Below are positions 1 through 8,528 of a stretch of DNA of 64,000 bases, piece after piece (position 1 is the stretch's first letter; every line of letters starts with the position of its first letter). The notes beneath the pieces were generated by a model. That model ran no database searches and was not told the origin of the DNA. It saw only the letters and a program-made list of their open reading frames with translations. The stretch is from JAGQZY01 sp964588335 (GTDB lineage Bacteria > Bdellovibrionota > Bdellovibrionia > Bdellovibrionales > JAGQZY01), in NCBI GenBank assembly GCA_964588335.1, contig CAZPOV010000001.1, positions 62,001-126,000 of the forward strand, in the 5' to 3' direction. Both the position numbers and the translations under genes were made by a program.

Positions 1-174
1 GAGCAATACATCCAAGCTTTGTATGGACAGGTGAGCCTATCGACAGTGGGGGCTTACAAGCGCAAAACCTTTTTTCTGCCAATGATGGCAACCATGGGTG
101 TCGGGCAAGTTGTGGATGGCCGAAATGTTAGAAATGACCCGGTTTGGTCGCTCAATATGAGCCTGTTTTTTTAA
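1..174 (+). CDS. C-terminal end of a probable outer-membrane beta-barrel protein (partial)
   Basis: The window opens inside this frame, which runs 57 residues from base 1 to a TAA. The last stretch alternates polar and apolar residues and ends in SLFF. A terminal Phe on an alternating strand is the usual C-terminal signature of barrels recognised by the BAM machinery. Its stop lies 13 bases before the next ATG on the same strand, so it probably shares an operon with the lipoprotein that follows. The family cannot be named from this fragment. Confidence 0.6.
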   Translation, partial: EQYIQALYGQVSLSTVGAYKRKTFFLPMMATMGVGQVVDGRNVRNDPVWSLNMSLFF

Positions 175-187
175 AAGAGGAAACGAC

Positions 188-1231
188 ATGAATTCATTGA
201 TAAAGAGTGTTGTTGTGGGTGGATTTGGGTTTTTAATCCTGGCTTGCAGCATGGATGTGAAAAAAGCCTATGCACCAACAGCGCCTCCGAAAGTTGAAAA
301 AAGTAATTTTGCAGCGGCCCAGATCAAGGGGAGTTTCCAAGCCGGAACCACACTGATGTTTTTGTGGCCAGAAAAGATTTGGAATGAGGAGGCTCAAGCC
401 TTGGTTCCGATGACCTTTTCTCAGCAGGCTGAATCACGTAAAAATATTGTTCGCTACAGTGAAGAAAAAGATATTTTTGAAGCCAAGTATCTTGAGGCCG
501 CTCAAGCTTTGGAAATAAAGTATACCAAAATGAAGTCGGATCTCGTCGAAGTCTATCGCGATCTTAAATGCTATTCCTATTGTGATCCGGATGATTTCTT
601 CTGTGAGCCGGACAATCCCGACATATTGTTTCAGGACACCTGGAAGCCGACAGAAGACCCAGAGGAACTAGAGATAATAGCTCAGTGCCAAGCCAATGAA
701 AAAAGTCGCGAGAGTATCGAAGAAGAAAAACAATTGGAAGCCCAGGAGAAAGTGGTTCCGTTGCGGGAAAAAGCCGGAGAGGCAGCGCAAAACTTGTTGA
801 ATGCGGTAGGAGATCGTAACTTTTTTAACAATCTTTCAAGCTTTGAATTGAAGTATGGAAAATTAAAAAGCTGTTTCGTTGATAACAGTAGTGAGTGTCT
901 GAACATCAATGACGGCGACAACGGCCTTTTGATCCGGGTGACTTTCAGTGGCGGTGGATTTTCAAACGCCATGGGCGATAGTTCCTTGGGCGAAGTGACG
1001 AACGTTGATTTTGACACCGAAAATGGTTTTTTAACTTTTTCTATTCCCGCCTTGGATTTTGATAATAACAATGAACAGTACGGGGAGATTCATTTTGACC
1101 TAGAGCTGAACCCGAAGGGCGATCAACTGGCTGTGGTCGGAGATATTCGGGTGGAGAATTATGAGTCTGGGACCACACGAATTGGTCGGTTTAGCTCAAG
1201 CGGGCAATTGCTGCCCATTGGTGCACAGTAA
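188..1231 (+). CDS. Predicted lipoprotein of unknown function
   Basis: 347 residues. The N-terminus has a hydrophobic signal segment and a good lipobox, LILA before Cys20, with Ser at +2, so it is predicted to be lipidated and envelope-anchored. A cluster of closely spaced Cys with Asp/Glu falls around residues 118-140, followed by a Glu/Lys-rich, probably helical stretch to about 220. The last 110 residues are rich in beta-forming and Asn/Asp residues. AAGAGG lies 8 bases before the ATG. I do not recognise the family. A hairpin terminator follows directly. Confidence 0.8.
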   Translation: MNSLIKSVVVGGFGFLILACSMDVKKAYAPTAPPKVEKSNFAAAQIKGSFQAGTTLMFLWPEKIWNEEAQALVPMTFSQQAESRKNIVRYSEEKDIFEAKYLEAAQALEIKYTKMKSDLVEVYRDLKCYSYCDPDDFFCEPDNPDILFQDTWKPTEDPEELEIIAQCQANEKSRESIEEEKQLEAQEKVVPLREKAGEAAQNLLNAVGDRNFFNNLSSFELKYGKLKSCFVDNSSECLNINDGDNGLLIRVTFSGGGFSNAMGDSSLGEVTNVDFDTENGFLTFSIPALDFDNNNEQYGEIHFDLELNPKGDQLAVVGDIRVENYESGTTRIGRFSSSGQLLPIGAQ

Positions 1232-1247
1232 ATAAAGATTGAGTTTG

Positions 1248-1270
1248 GGCTTTCTATCCGAAAGCCTTTT
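1248..1270 (+). terminator. Rho-independent terminator after the lipoprotein gene
   Basis: A 7-bp stem GGCTTTC/GAAAGCC with a 5-base loop is followed by TTTT on the + strand. It sits between convergent genes and abuts the hpt stop codon, so it serves the + strand lipoprotein transcript. Confidence 0.75.
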
Positions 1271-1792
1271 CTACATAGAAAAAGTGTAAATATCAGAGTA
1301 GTTGCGGCCCATCTCATCAGAGTCCATGCCGTAACCAACAACGTAGCGGTCATCAATTGTTAAACCAATATAGTCTGGTTTCAATGGAATTTCGCGACGA
1401 GCCGGTTTATCGAGGAGTGTGACAACTCGCAAAGTGGCGGGACGGTTGGCACTGAGCCTTTTAAGAAGAAAATCCAGAGTTCGTCCGGCATCAATAATCT
1501 CTTCAACGATCAGAACATGTTTTCCGGTGATATTGGTTTCGATATCTTTTTTAATTTCCACGGCCTCGCCACTTTTCATGGATTTTAAGTAAACGTAATC
1601 CATGATTAAATTCGGGAAGTTCATTTGCCGAGTCAGGTCAGCCATGAACATAAAAGAACCTTTAAGAGGAGCAACAAGGACAAGCTCTTTTCCGTGGTAA
1701 TCAATCTCAAGTTCTTTAGCCAAGCGTTGTACGGCCTCGTTAACTTCATCCTTAGTTATGAAATGAGTCATGTTGTCTTTTAATTGAGCCAT
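1271..1792 (-). CDS. hpt: Hypoxanthine phosphoribosyltransferase
   Basis: 173 residues, the usual length of the bacterial enzyme. It salvages hypoxanthine/guanine with PRPP to IMP/GMP in the cytoplasm. The PRPP-binding loop reads VLIVEEIIDAGRTL (usually EDIIDTG), and the LKGSFMFMADL motif is present. I chose ATG at 1792 (MAQLKDN) because AAAGGA lies just upstream. A longer in-frame start at 1906 would overlap the preceding TPR gene and lacks family-like sequence. It is the last gene of the bamD-TPR-hpt run, 10 bases after the TPR gene. Confidence 0.9.
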   Translation of the reverse strand: MAQLKDNMTHFITKDEVNEAVQRLAKELEIDYHGKELVLVAPLKGSFMFMADLTRQMNFPNLIMDYVYLKSMKSGEAVEIKKDIETNITGKHVLIVEEIIDAGRTLDFLLKRLSANRPATLRVVTLLDKPARREIPLKPDYIGLTIDDRYVVGYGMDSDEMGRNYSDIYTFSM

Positions 1793-1802
1793 AAAAAATC
1801 CT

Positions 1803-2525
1803 TTAGGGGCTGATATAAATTTCACTTTGCGAATGACGAAGATGACTTTTAGCTTCTTCGTTGCCTGGGTCTTGAGAGAGAACTTTTTCCCAATACTCTT
1901 CGGCATCGCGAATATTATCCAATTGATAGTGAATTTGAGCGATTTTTAACAATAAGTCGACATTGTAGCTGTACTTTTCTTCCAAGGTCTCAGCTTCTTT
2001 TAAAGCCCGTGACAGCAGCTTCATATTGATCAAACAGTCGACGGCTTTGATCTTAAAATTAATATGGTTTTTAGAGAAATCGGCGGCACGATTGTAGTTT
2101 TCAAGGGCCTCTTCATAGCGCTTGTAGAGGAAGTAAAGGTCGGCCAGCTCTTCGTGTTTGTTGGCCAGCTTTTCATTCACATAAGGCTCGGAGCCGCTGG
2201 CATCCTTTTGCTTCATTAAAGCGTAAGCCTCTTCGAAAACGCGTTTGCCGTCGCGGTAGCGCCCCAAATCGTTGAGAATAATGGAAAGCCCAATACTAGC
2301 ATCAGTAAAATTAGAATCGATGCTCAGAGCTTTTTTAAAAGAGGCCATAGCCTTTTTGAGTTGCCCTTTTTCAAAATAAAGAGTTCCAGCCATGTAGTGA
2401 ACTTCTGGGTTTCTGTCATCAATGATCAATAATTGTTCGATCATTGGCTCGACAATTTTATAGTGCCCTTCGTTGAAGTACTCTTTGGCGGCATGAAACA
2501 ATTCTTCGGGATCTTGTCGGCCCAT
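1803..2525 (-). CDS. TPR-repeat protein
   Basis: 240 residues made almost entirely of tetratricopeptide repeats (repeated pattern of a Tyr/Leu pair, Ala and a Pro-type turn, from about residue 10 to 230). No signal peptide or membrane segment is visible, so it is probably a cytoplasmic protein-protein scaffold. Its start ATG overlaps the stop of bamD (TAATG), so translation is probably coupled. The partner is unknown. Confidence 0.8.
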   Translation of the reverse strand: MGRQDPEELFHAAKEYFNEGHYKIVEPMIEQLLIIDDRNPEVHYMAGTLYFEKGQLKKAMASFKKALSIDSNFTDASIGLSIILNDLGRYRDGKRVFEEAYALMKQKDASGSEPYVNEKLANKHEELADLYFLYKRYEEALENYNRAADFSKNHINFKIKAVDCLINMKLLSRALKEAETLEEKYSYNVDLLLKIAQIHYQLDNIRDAEEYWEKVLSQDPGNEEAKSHLRHSQSEIYISP

Positions 2526-3250
2526 TAAAATATTCCCTTCGCTCGTTTAGCTTCTCGGCTATCAGGGTATTTGTCGATCAGGTTTCTAAACAGGTTTTTG
2601 CGAACGGCGTCGTCACCAAACTTTTCAGCAGCCAAAGCGGCTCGATAATGGGCGTGTGGCTGCTTTTCGTGATCGGGAAACTCCCGGATGTACTTCTGGT
2701 AACGAACAAGGGCATGTTGCCACTCTTCTGTGCGATAATAAAAATCAGCAATATAAAGTTCTTTGGCGGCCAGCATTTGAATGGTCTCTTGCCGCTTTTC
2801 TTTGGCTTTTCCAACCCATTCCGATTGAGGAAAGTCGCGCATTAAAACGTTAAATTCTTGAATGGCTCCTGGCGCTATCGAAAGGTCACGATCGATGGTC
2901 GAAGGCAACTGCATAAAGATACTTTCGCCGATTTTGTAGGTCACATAGTCAATCTTGGGATGCTTGGGGTGCAGTTCTTTAAATAACTGGAAAGCACCTT
3001 GAGCCTCGGCAAAAGACTCTTTTTTGAAGTGAACTTCTGCAATCTGGAGTTCAGCAGCCACGGCGTAGCGACTGTAGGGAAAGCGGTTTTTTACATCGCG
3101 ATACTGCAGCAGGGCTTCTTCATAGCGCTCGTCATCTTCCAGCTGTTTTGCTAGCCCATAGGCTCCGGCAGCCTTAGAGGTGTCATGCTGGTCGTAAGAG
3201 ACACAGTTTGTAATGAAAAAGGCTAGTAAAATAAGGTATTTAGTCTTCAT
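2525..3250 (-). CDS. bamD: Outer-membrane assembly lipoprotein BamD
   Basis: 241 residues. A signal segment ends in FFITN before Cys16, an unusual lipobox with Asn at -1. It is followed by BamD-type TPR units (QYRDVKNRFPYSRYA, RYQKYIREFPDHE, LIDKYPDSREAK), each with the typical FPxS/YPDS turn. BamD is the essential lipoprotein partner of BamA in outer-membrane protein insertion. No Shine-Dalgarno precedes the ATG. A promoter-like pair, TTGACA and TAAACT, ends 10 bases before it. Confidence 0.88.
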   Translation of the reverse strand: MKTKYLILLAFFITNCVSYDQHDTSKAAGAYGLAKQLEDDERYEEALLQYRDVKNRFPYSRYAVAAELQIAEVHFKKESFAEAQGAFQLFKELHPKHPKIDYVTYKIGESIFMQLPSTIDRDLSIAPGAIQEFNVLMRDFPQSEWVGKAKEKRQETIQMLAAKELYIADFYYRTEEWQHALVRYQKYIREFPDHEKQPHAHYRAALAAEKFGDDAVRKNLFRNLIDKYPDSREAKRAKGIF

Positions 3251-3260
3251 ACTGCGTCAC

Positions 3261-3289
3261 AGTTTATGGTTTGGGAGAGGCCTTGTCAA
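3261..3289 (-). promoter_or_regulatory. Candidate sigma70-type promoter of bamD
   Basis: On the - strand TTGACA (3289-3284), a 17-base spacer and TAAACT (3266-3261) lie directly before bamD. The -10 box ends 10 bases from the ATG, so the transcript would carry only about 3-5 untranslated bases. Confidence 0.6.
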
Positions 3290-3317
3290 TTGGGAATAAA
3301 CAAGTGGTTTCGACCTC

Positions 3318-4379
3318 TTAAGGAAGGCGGCGCCGACTGGCAAAAGTCTGATGGTAGAAGGTGCTCAACAAGAGTTTAATCAGGCTGGCCACGGGAATCG
3401 AAATAATCATACCCAGAACCCCAAGCAGCTGAGCACCCATGATGATAACCACAACAACCGTCACTGGGTGGAGGTCGACAATTTTAGCCACCACAATGGG
3501 AATAATGAAGATGGCATCAAGGGCATGAGCGACAAGGTAGACAATAGAGACAGCTAAGATGTTAATGCTCAAAGAATCAAAAAGAATATCGGAGTTAACG
3601 AAAACGATAATAAACGCCGGAATCGCTCCAAACACAGGACCGATATAGGGGATTAAGTTGGTAAGAGCCGCAAATAGAGCCAACAAAGCGGCATAAGGAA
3701 AACCGATAATCATAAGTCCGATCCAGGTCACAAAGCCCACCAAAACAGCCTCAGCCAGACGGGCGCGGATAAAGTTACCGACCTGTTCATTCATATCGTG
3801 GATCAATTTCAGGGACGTTTCAAAAAATCGATTGGGAACGAAATCTAACATTTGTCTTTTTAATGTTGAGCCATCTCGCAACATAAAAAAGGCTAAAAAT
3901 GGGGTTAAAAATAATGTGGTCAAGGAGTCGGAAATCCACTGTGGAATTAAAGAAGTGTATTCGCTGGTTTGACTGATCATCCAGTTTCTAAGATTTTCTC
4001 GGAACAGGGGTTTTTCAAAGTGGAAAATATTTTGCAACCTGTCTTCGGCCCGACTGACCAAGTTTAAAAGCCCGCTTTGTAACTCCGGGAGCTCTTGTTC
4101 AAGAAGAGCCAATTGGTCGATCAGTAAGGGGATAAAAATATAAAACAAGGTGACTACGAAGATCGTATTTAAACTGTAAATTGTAAATATAGACAGACCT
4201 CGGTTCAGACCTTTGCGTTCGCAGTATTCGATAAACGGTGATAGCAGGTAAAAAATCACGAAAGCTAGAACCAGCGATATAAGTAGGTTTTTGATATAAA
4301 AAACCAGAAAGACGGAGAGTCCGACAACAGCAAACAGTGTCAGAACTCGGGTTGTTTCACGAGGTAAAATGCTTTTCAC
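3318..4379 (-). CDS. AI-2E family transporter (PerM/YdiK-like permease)
   Basis: 353 residues with about eight hydrophobic helices in the AI-2E/PerM arrangement: two N-terminal helices, a periplasmic amphipathic region around 90-150, and a C-terminal block. The C-terminal block contains the glycine-rich LIPYIGPVFGAIPA segment and the PVTVVVVIIMGAQLLG segment typical of the family. Substrates vary in this family, so none is assigned. Its start overlaps the end of the cyclic-nucleotide-binding gene by 23 bases, which suggests one transcript. Confidence 0.85.
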   Translation of the reverse strand: MKSILPRETTRVLTLFAVVGLSVFLVFYIKNLLISLVLAFVIFYLLSPFIEYCERKGLNRGLSIFTIYSLNTIFVVTLFYIFIPLLIDQLALLEQELPELQSGLLNLVSRAEDRLQNIFHFEKPLFRENLRNWMISQTSEYTSLIPQWISDSLTTLFLTPFLAFFMLRDGSTLKRQMLDFVPNRFFETSLKLIHDMNEQVGNFIRARLAEAVLVGFVTWIGLMIIGFPYAALLALFAALTNLIPYIGPVFGAIPAFIIVFVNSDILFDSLSINILAVSIVYLVAHALDAIFIIPIVVAKIVDLHPVTVVVVIIMGAQLLGVLGMIISIPVASLIKLLLSTFYHQTFASRRRLP

Positions 4380-4938
4380 TGCCTTTTTCGCTTCCTTGCT
4401 TTTGAACGTTGTTTAATGCCACCACCAATTCACTCACTTTTTCGGTGGTCTCGCGCAATCTTTTGCCGAGAATTTCAGCCAATCGCAGACTGATTTTATT
4501 TCCAGTGAGAGGATTGCGTTGAATCACTTGAATGAGGTCTGGTTTGAAAAATCCAATTAAAGTGCATTTGTGTATCGCAAGAGCTGTTGCTGAACGGTAG
4601 CTGGGATCTTCGATCAGAGAGAGCTCGCCAAAAAAATCGCCCTTTTCTAAACGGGTGATAAAAATTTCTTCGTGGTCCACAGTTTTTGGCTCGATTGAGG
4701 GGTCGTGCATAATAATGTCCACGGTGCCACTAAATATCAAATACATGCCGACGCCGGGGTCTCCCTGATTAAAGATCTTTTCACCCGGTTCGTAGTGCCT
4801 AACATGAACAATGTTGGTCAAAAACTCCATCTCTGTTCGAGACAGGTCTTTAAAAAGAAAAGAGTTCTTAAGAAAACTCATGATGTTATTTTCATCACTT
4901 CTTCTTCTTAAAACGTTTTCCCAAAGAAATTGAACCAT
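4357..4938 (-). CDS. Cyclic nucleotide-binding domain protein
   Basis: 193 residues. A CNB/CRP-type beta-barrel spans about residues 20-150, with the phosphate-binding-cassette-like segment EKGDFFGELSLIEDPSYRSATA. There is no DNA-binding HTH, so it is not a transcription factor of the CRP type and may regulate the adjacent permease or another partner by binding a nucleotide. ATG at 4938 is chosen because AAGGGG precedes it and it overlaps the upstream stop as TAATG. Confidence 0.82.
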   Translation of the reverse strand: MVQFLWENVLRRRSDENNIMSFLKNSFLFKDLSRTEMEFLTNIVHVRHYEPGEKIFNQGDPGVGMYLIFSGTVDIIMHDPSIEPKTVDHEEIFITRLEKGDFFGELSLIEDPSYRSATALAIHKCTLIGFFKPDLIQVIQRNPLTGNKISLRLAEILGKRLRETTEKVSELVVALNNVQKQGSEKGSEKHFTS

Positions 4939-5681
4939 TATCGCCCCTTGAATTCGATGACAGAATTTTGTGGAACCCACCCAGGGGCACCATTTTGAGT
5001 TCGCACCTGAACCCAGTCCGCGAGATGCTTTTCCACAGAAACAACCTGGCCTTCTTCAAGCGGTGAGAGAGTGGGGGCCGTTTCCGAAGGATCCACTCGG
5101 GTTTCTAGATCCTTCTGCACAATTGTTGCAGAAACTTGAGTGTGATCTAGATAGTCTAGAGTCGCAAAGATCGTCGTGAAAATAAAGAATGGAAAAACAA
5201 AATAAAGCCAACTTGGCCATAGGTTGGGTGTTAGGCGTCTTTTGACGCCGTACTCCAGAGACCACCAGCCGGCCACAGCAAAACTCCCGAGACTTAGCAG
5301 CCACCAAAACCAAAGAGGCAAATTTAAAAGGGTATGAAGAATTGTGACAATAAACGTTTTATTGTTCTTATCGGGAAAAAGCTGTTCTTCGGTGAAGGAA
5401 ATAGCCTGTTCAGCAGGAGTCCTATTGGCGTCCAGAGTTCTTGCTTTGCGCCATAGACCCAGAGCCATTCCAAAACGTCCCAACTGGTATTCGGCAAGTC
5501 CTAGGTTGTAAAGCAGAGTCGGTTGGTTGGGGTGCTGTTGAGCCAACCCAGTAAACACCTCTCTGGCCTTTTGAAAGTCTTTGCTTTTATAGGCCGCGAT
5601 TCCGTCCAAAAATGCGGAATCATTGGGGGCGGCTAAAACAGGCGGCGTTAAAAATAGGAATATAAGGAGAAGGAACTTCAT
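4938..5681 (-). CDS. TPR plus SH3 membrane protein (BatE-like)
   Basis: 247 residues: signal peptide 1-17 (VLA then AP), TPR units about 20-95, two transmembrane helices about 115-165, and a bacterial SH3-type domain about 185-245 (VVSVEKHLADWVQVR, GAPGWVPQNSV). This order resembles BatE of aerotolerance operons, but no BatA/B/D genes are nearby, so the name is only by architecture. It probably binds cell-wall or envelope partners. AGGA lies upstream. It is the first gene of a three-gene run to the permease. Confidence 0.75.
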   Translation of the reverse strand: MKFLLLIFLFLTPPVLAAPNDSAFLDGIAAYKSKDFQKAREVFTGLAQQHPNQPTLLYNLGLAEYQLGRFGMALGLWRKARTLDANRTPAEQAISFTEEQLFPDKNNKTFIVTILHTLLNLPLWFWWLLSLGSFAVAGWWSLEYGVKRRLTPNLWPSWLYFVFPFFIFTTIFATLDYLDHTQVSATIVQKDLETRVDPSETAPTLSPLEEGQVVSVEKHLADWVQVRTQNGAPGWVPQNSVIEFKGR

Positions 5682-5802
5682 AAAGGTATCCTACCTAAAA
5701 TAATCAATCTTAGGAATGCCTTTTCCCAAAATTTTAGCCTCGAAAAAGGGACAATTTTATGAGTTCATGATATCAAGAAATTTGAAATATCAGGGAGTTT
5801 AC

Positions 5803-7173
5803 ATGAGCGAGACAATGGCTAATCATTCTGAGTTTGAAAAATTAGTGGATCAATTGGTTGAAGGCCAAAAAAAGTGTTCGAGTGAAATGAACACGGTTCG
5901 CCCTCCGGACCCCTCTAAAAAAGAAAGTTACGCGGAAATACTTAAAGGGTTTGAGGCCGTTCGTGGTCGCCCCTTGTTTTATGACTACGCCGGCACCGGC
6001 CGAGGCCAGGGGCCCTACGTTGAGTTGCATGATGGCAGTGTGAAATTGGATTTTATCAATGGGATTGGTGTTCATATTTTTGGACATGGACATCCAACCG
6101 TTTTAAAGGCCTCCATCAAAGCCAGTTGTGCGGATATTTTAATGCAAGGGCATTTGCAAATGAACGATGAGTATTTGGACTTCTCGAAAACGGTTCTTGG
6201 CCTTGCCAAGGGTAGTCGACTCAAGCACGGATGGATTTGTCCCTCCGGTTCCATGGCCAATGAAAATGCATTGAAAATGGCTCGCCAAAAAAACACTCCG
6301 GCTCGTTACATAGTGGCGATGAAAGACTCGTTTGCCGGTCGCACAACGATGATGGCCGAAGTCACCGATAATCCCAACTACAAACAAGGGCTGCCAGAGT
6401 ATCATGAGGTGCTACGGATTCCTTTCTACGACAAAAATGATCCGAATAGCACAGAGAACACGCTGAAAAAATTTCGACAGCTTATTGGTGAACACCCTGG
6501 AGACATCAGCTGTTTTTATTTTGAGCCGATGTTGGGTGAGGGGGGTTACAAAGTCGCTCCGAAGGAATTTTTTATTCCACTTTTTGAGGAGTGTAAAAAA
6601 CAGGGCATTGCCATTTGGGCCGATGAAGTTCAAACCTTTCTTCGAACCGGTGAGCCGTTTGCTTTTCAAACCCTGGATATTGCCGAGTATGTTGATATTG
6701 TGACGATTGCTAAAACGGCTCAGTGCGGAATGACCTTATACACTGAGGAGTACAATCCTCAGCCGGGCTTGGTGGCTGGAACTTTTGCAAGCTCCACCCC
6801 GGCATTAGCATCGGGTGTGGCAATAATGAATGAGATGTCGGAGCAAGGATATTTTGGACCAAAAGGTAAGGTGAAACAAATTCACGACGAATTCGTTGGA
6901 ATGTTGCAAGACCTTTGTGACGGCTCTTGTAAGGGGCTTCTAGAGGACCCGGGTGGCCTTGGCTTGATGGTGGCTGTGACTCCGTTCTCGGGAGATAAAA
7001 ATAAAATTATGAAATTGTTAAAACTGATGTTCGACAAGGGCTTTATTGCCTTTGGCTGCGGAAAAGATCCTTTTCGTCTTCGCTTTTTAGTTCCTGCTAT
7101 TGTTACCACCCAAGATTTGAAATTGGCTTGCCAAATTATTGAAGAGTCTATTTTAGAGATGAAAGATGCTTAA
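5803..7173 (+). CDS. Class III PLP-dependent aminotransferase (acyl-ornithine/lysine type)
   Basis: 456 residues. Class III signatures are present: GHGHP near residue 90, the substrate/PLP segment FYFEPMLGEGGY, WADEVQTFLRTGE, and the Schiff-base lysine in TIAKTAQCG. The start at 5803 has GGGAG upstream; an upstream in-frame ATG at 5716 has no such site. With the M20 hydrolase (TAATG overlap) and the AstD-like dehydrogenase next door, the likely role is transamination of an N-acyl-ornithine or a similar omega-amino acid. L-lysine 6-transaminase is an alternative. Confidence 0.8.
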   Translation: MSETMANHSEFEKLVDQLVEGQKKCSSEMNTVRPPDPSKKESYAEILKGFEAVRGRPLFYDYAGTGRGQGPYVELHDGSVKLDFINGIGVHIFGHGHPTVLKASIKASCADILMQGHLQMNDEYLDFSKTVLGLAKGSRLKHGWICPSGSMANENALKMARQKNTPARYIVAMKDSFAGRTTMMAEVTDNPNYKQGLPEYHEVLRIPFYDKNDPNSTENTLKKFRQLIGEHPGDISCFYFEPMLGEGGYKVAPKEFFIPLFEECKKQGIAIWADEVQTFLRTGEPFAFQTLDIAEYVDIVTIAKTAQCGMTLYTEEYNPQPGLVAGTFASSTPALASGVAIMNEMSEQGYFGPKGKVKQIHDEFVGMLQDLCDGSCKGLLEDPGGLGLMVAVTPFSGDKNKIMKLLKLMFDKGFIAFGCGKDPFRLRFLVPAIVTTQDLKLACQIIEESILEMKDA

Positions 7174-8516
7174 TGGACTTTATCGAGGCCTGTAAAAAGC
7201 TAATAGAAATTGATAGTTCACCTTCCAATGGAACCGGCGACGCTTGTCAGTTTATTAAGGAGCTGGGCCAATCCCTTGGATTCCAGGTCCGCCTAGAAGA
7301 AGAGATTCAAAAAGGCACTCAAGAAGCCAATGTGATTTGTTTTCCTGGGGACATTCAATCGCGCGTCCACCTTATGCTGCAGACCCATTTGGACACCTAT
7401 GATCCCGGATCGTTTGCGTTATGGGAAAAGACAGGCAAGAACCCCTTTCACGCGACCATCCACGATTCGAAAATCTATGGATTGGGAGTCGCCGACACGA
7501 AACTTGATTTTCTCTGTAAGCTTTACGCGGCTAAAAAGTTTCAAAATAAGAAGCCCAAAAGAAGCTATGCAATTGTTGGTACATATGGTGAAGAGTACAA
7601 CATGAATGGGTCCGTTCGCCTGATTCGTCATACCTTGCAAGCCGACCGAGTGATTGTTAGTGAGCCGACGGCTTTTGCTTTGGTCACCTCCGGTAAGGGA
7701 CTTGCAAACATTGAAATCACCATCCCGTTTTCCGACGAAGAGATGAAGGCGAAGTCTGACCATGACAGTGGCGAAGGCCAAAGTGCACAATGCAAAATCT
7801 TTAAGGGCGTTCCAGCCCATTCGTCTCAGCCTCAAAAAGGTGAGAACGCAATAGAAAAAATGTTCGACTACATTGATCAGCTGCCTGAACATCTTTTGCT
7901 GTTAGAGGTCGATGGCGGGACCAACTACAATTCCATACCGGTGCAAAGTTTAGTGGAGTTCGACCTGGTTTCGTTGGCGGGGACTACGGTTAACCAGAGA
8001 GTGCTAAAGATTTACAAGAGTATCTTGCAATTAAAAAAGTCATTTGAGCAGGTTAAAGACACCAATTTTGACCCTCCGATCACCACTTTGAATATCGGTA
8101 TGATTCGGACCTACTCGGATCACTTAAAGATTATGGGATGTGTCCGCTGGCCAGCGGCTGTCCAAGAGGACACCTACCTGGGGTGGATGGATCAGCTCAA
8201 GAATCAGTGTGACGCTGTCGGTGCTGTGTTTCGTGTGCGAGACTTTAAAAAGCCTTTTACCGTTGATAGAGAAACGGAATTTGTTAAAATTTGCCACCAA
8301 GCCATTAAAAAAGAGTGGGCGCAAGCGCCGTTGGCGACACAACCTGTTACAAATGAAGCCAACGTTTTCCACAAATTAGGCATTGAAACCCTGGTATTTG
8401 GCCCAGGAAACAGAGAGGGGAATTCCCAAACCCCTGAAGAGTCCATATCCATTGATAATTTGTATAAAGCGACTAGAATTTATGAACATATGATAGAGCA
8501 AATCTGTTTTATTTGA
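7173..8516 (+). CDS. M20-family metallohydrolase (deacylase/deacetylase-like)
   Basis: 447 residues with the M20 metal-site order: His72 and Asp74 in THLDT, bridging Asp108 in GVADTK, catalytic Glu140 and ligand Glu141 in GEEYN, and Glu164 in VSEPT. The final ligand usually sits in an AHxPDE-type motif. Here the matching segment reads NSQTPEES, with no His. A dimerisation/lid insert lies about 185-310. Context suggests release of an N-acyl group from glutamate or ornithine. The altered last ligand makes activity uncertain. Confidence 0.8.
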   Translation: MDFIEACKKLIEIDSSPSNGTGDACQFIKELGQSLGFQVRLEEEIQKGTQEANVICFPGDIQSRVHLMLQTHLDTYDPGSFALWEKTGKNPFHATIHDSKIYGLGVADTKLDFLCKLYAAKKFQNKKPKRSYAIVGTYGEEYNMNGSVRLIRHTLQADRVIVSEPTAFALVTSGKGLANIEITIPFSDEEMKAKSDHDSGEGQSAQCKIFKGVPAHSSQPQKGENAIEKMFDYIDQLPEHLLLLEVDGGTNYNSIPVQSLVEFDLVSLAGTTVNQRVLKIYKSILQLKKSFEQVKDTNFDPPITTLNIGMIRTYSDHLKIMGCVRWPAAVQEDTYLGWMDQLKNQCDAVGAVFRVRDFKKPFTVDRETEFVKICHQAIKKEWAQAPLATQPVTNEANVFHKLGIETLVFGPGNREGNSQTPEESISIDNLYKATRIYEHMIEQICFI

Positions 8517-8528
8517 GGAGTTCAGAAA

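Noticed and set aside
682..1071. 129-codon open frame on the - strand
   Set aside because: It is antisense to a good lipoprotein gene with signal peptide, lipobox and ribosome site, and has no such features itself.
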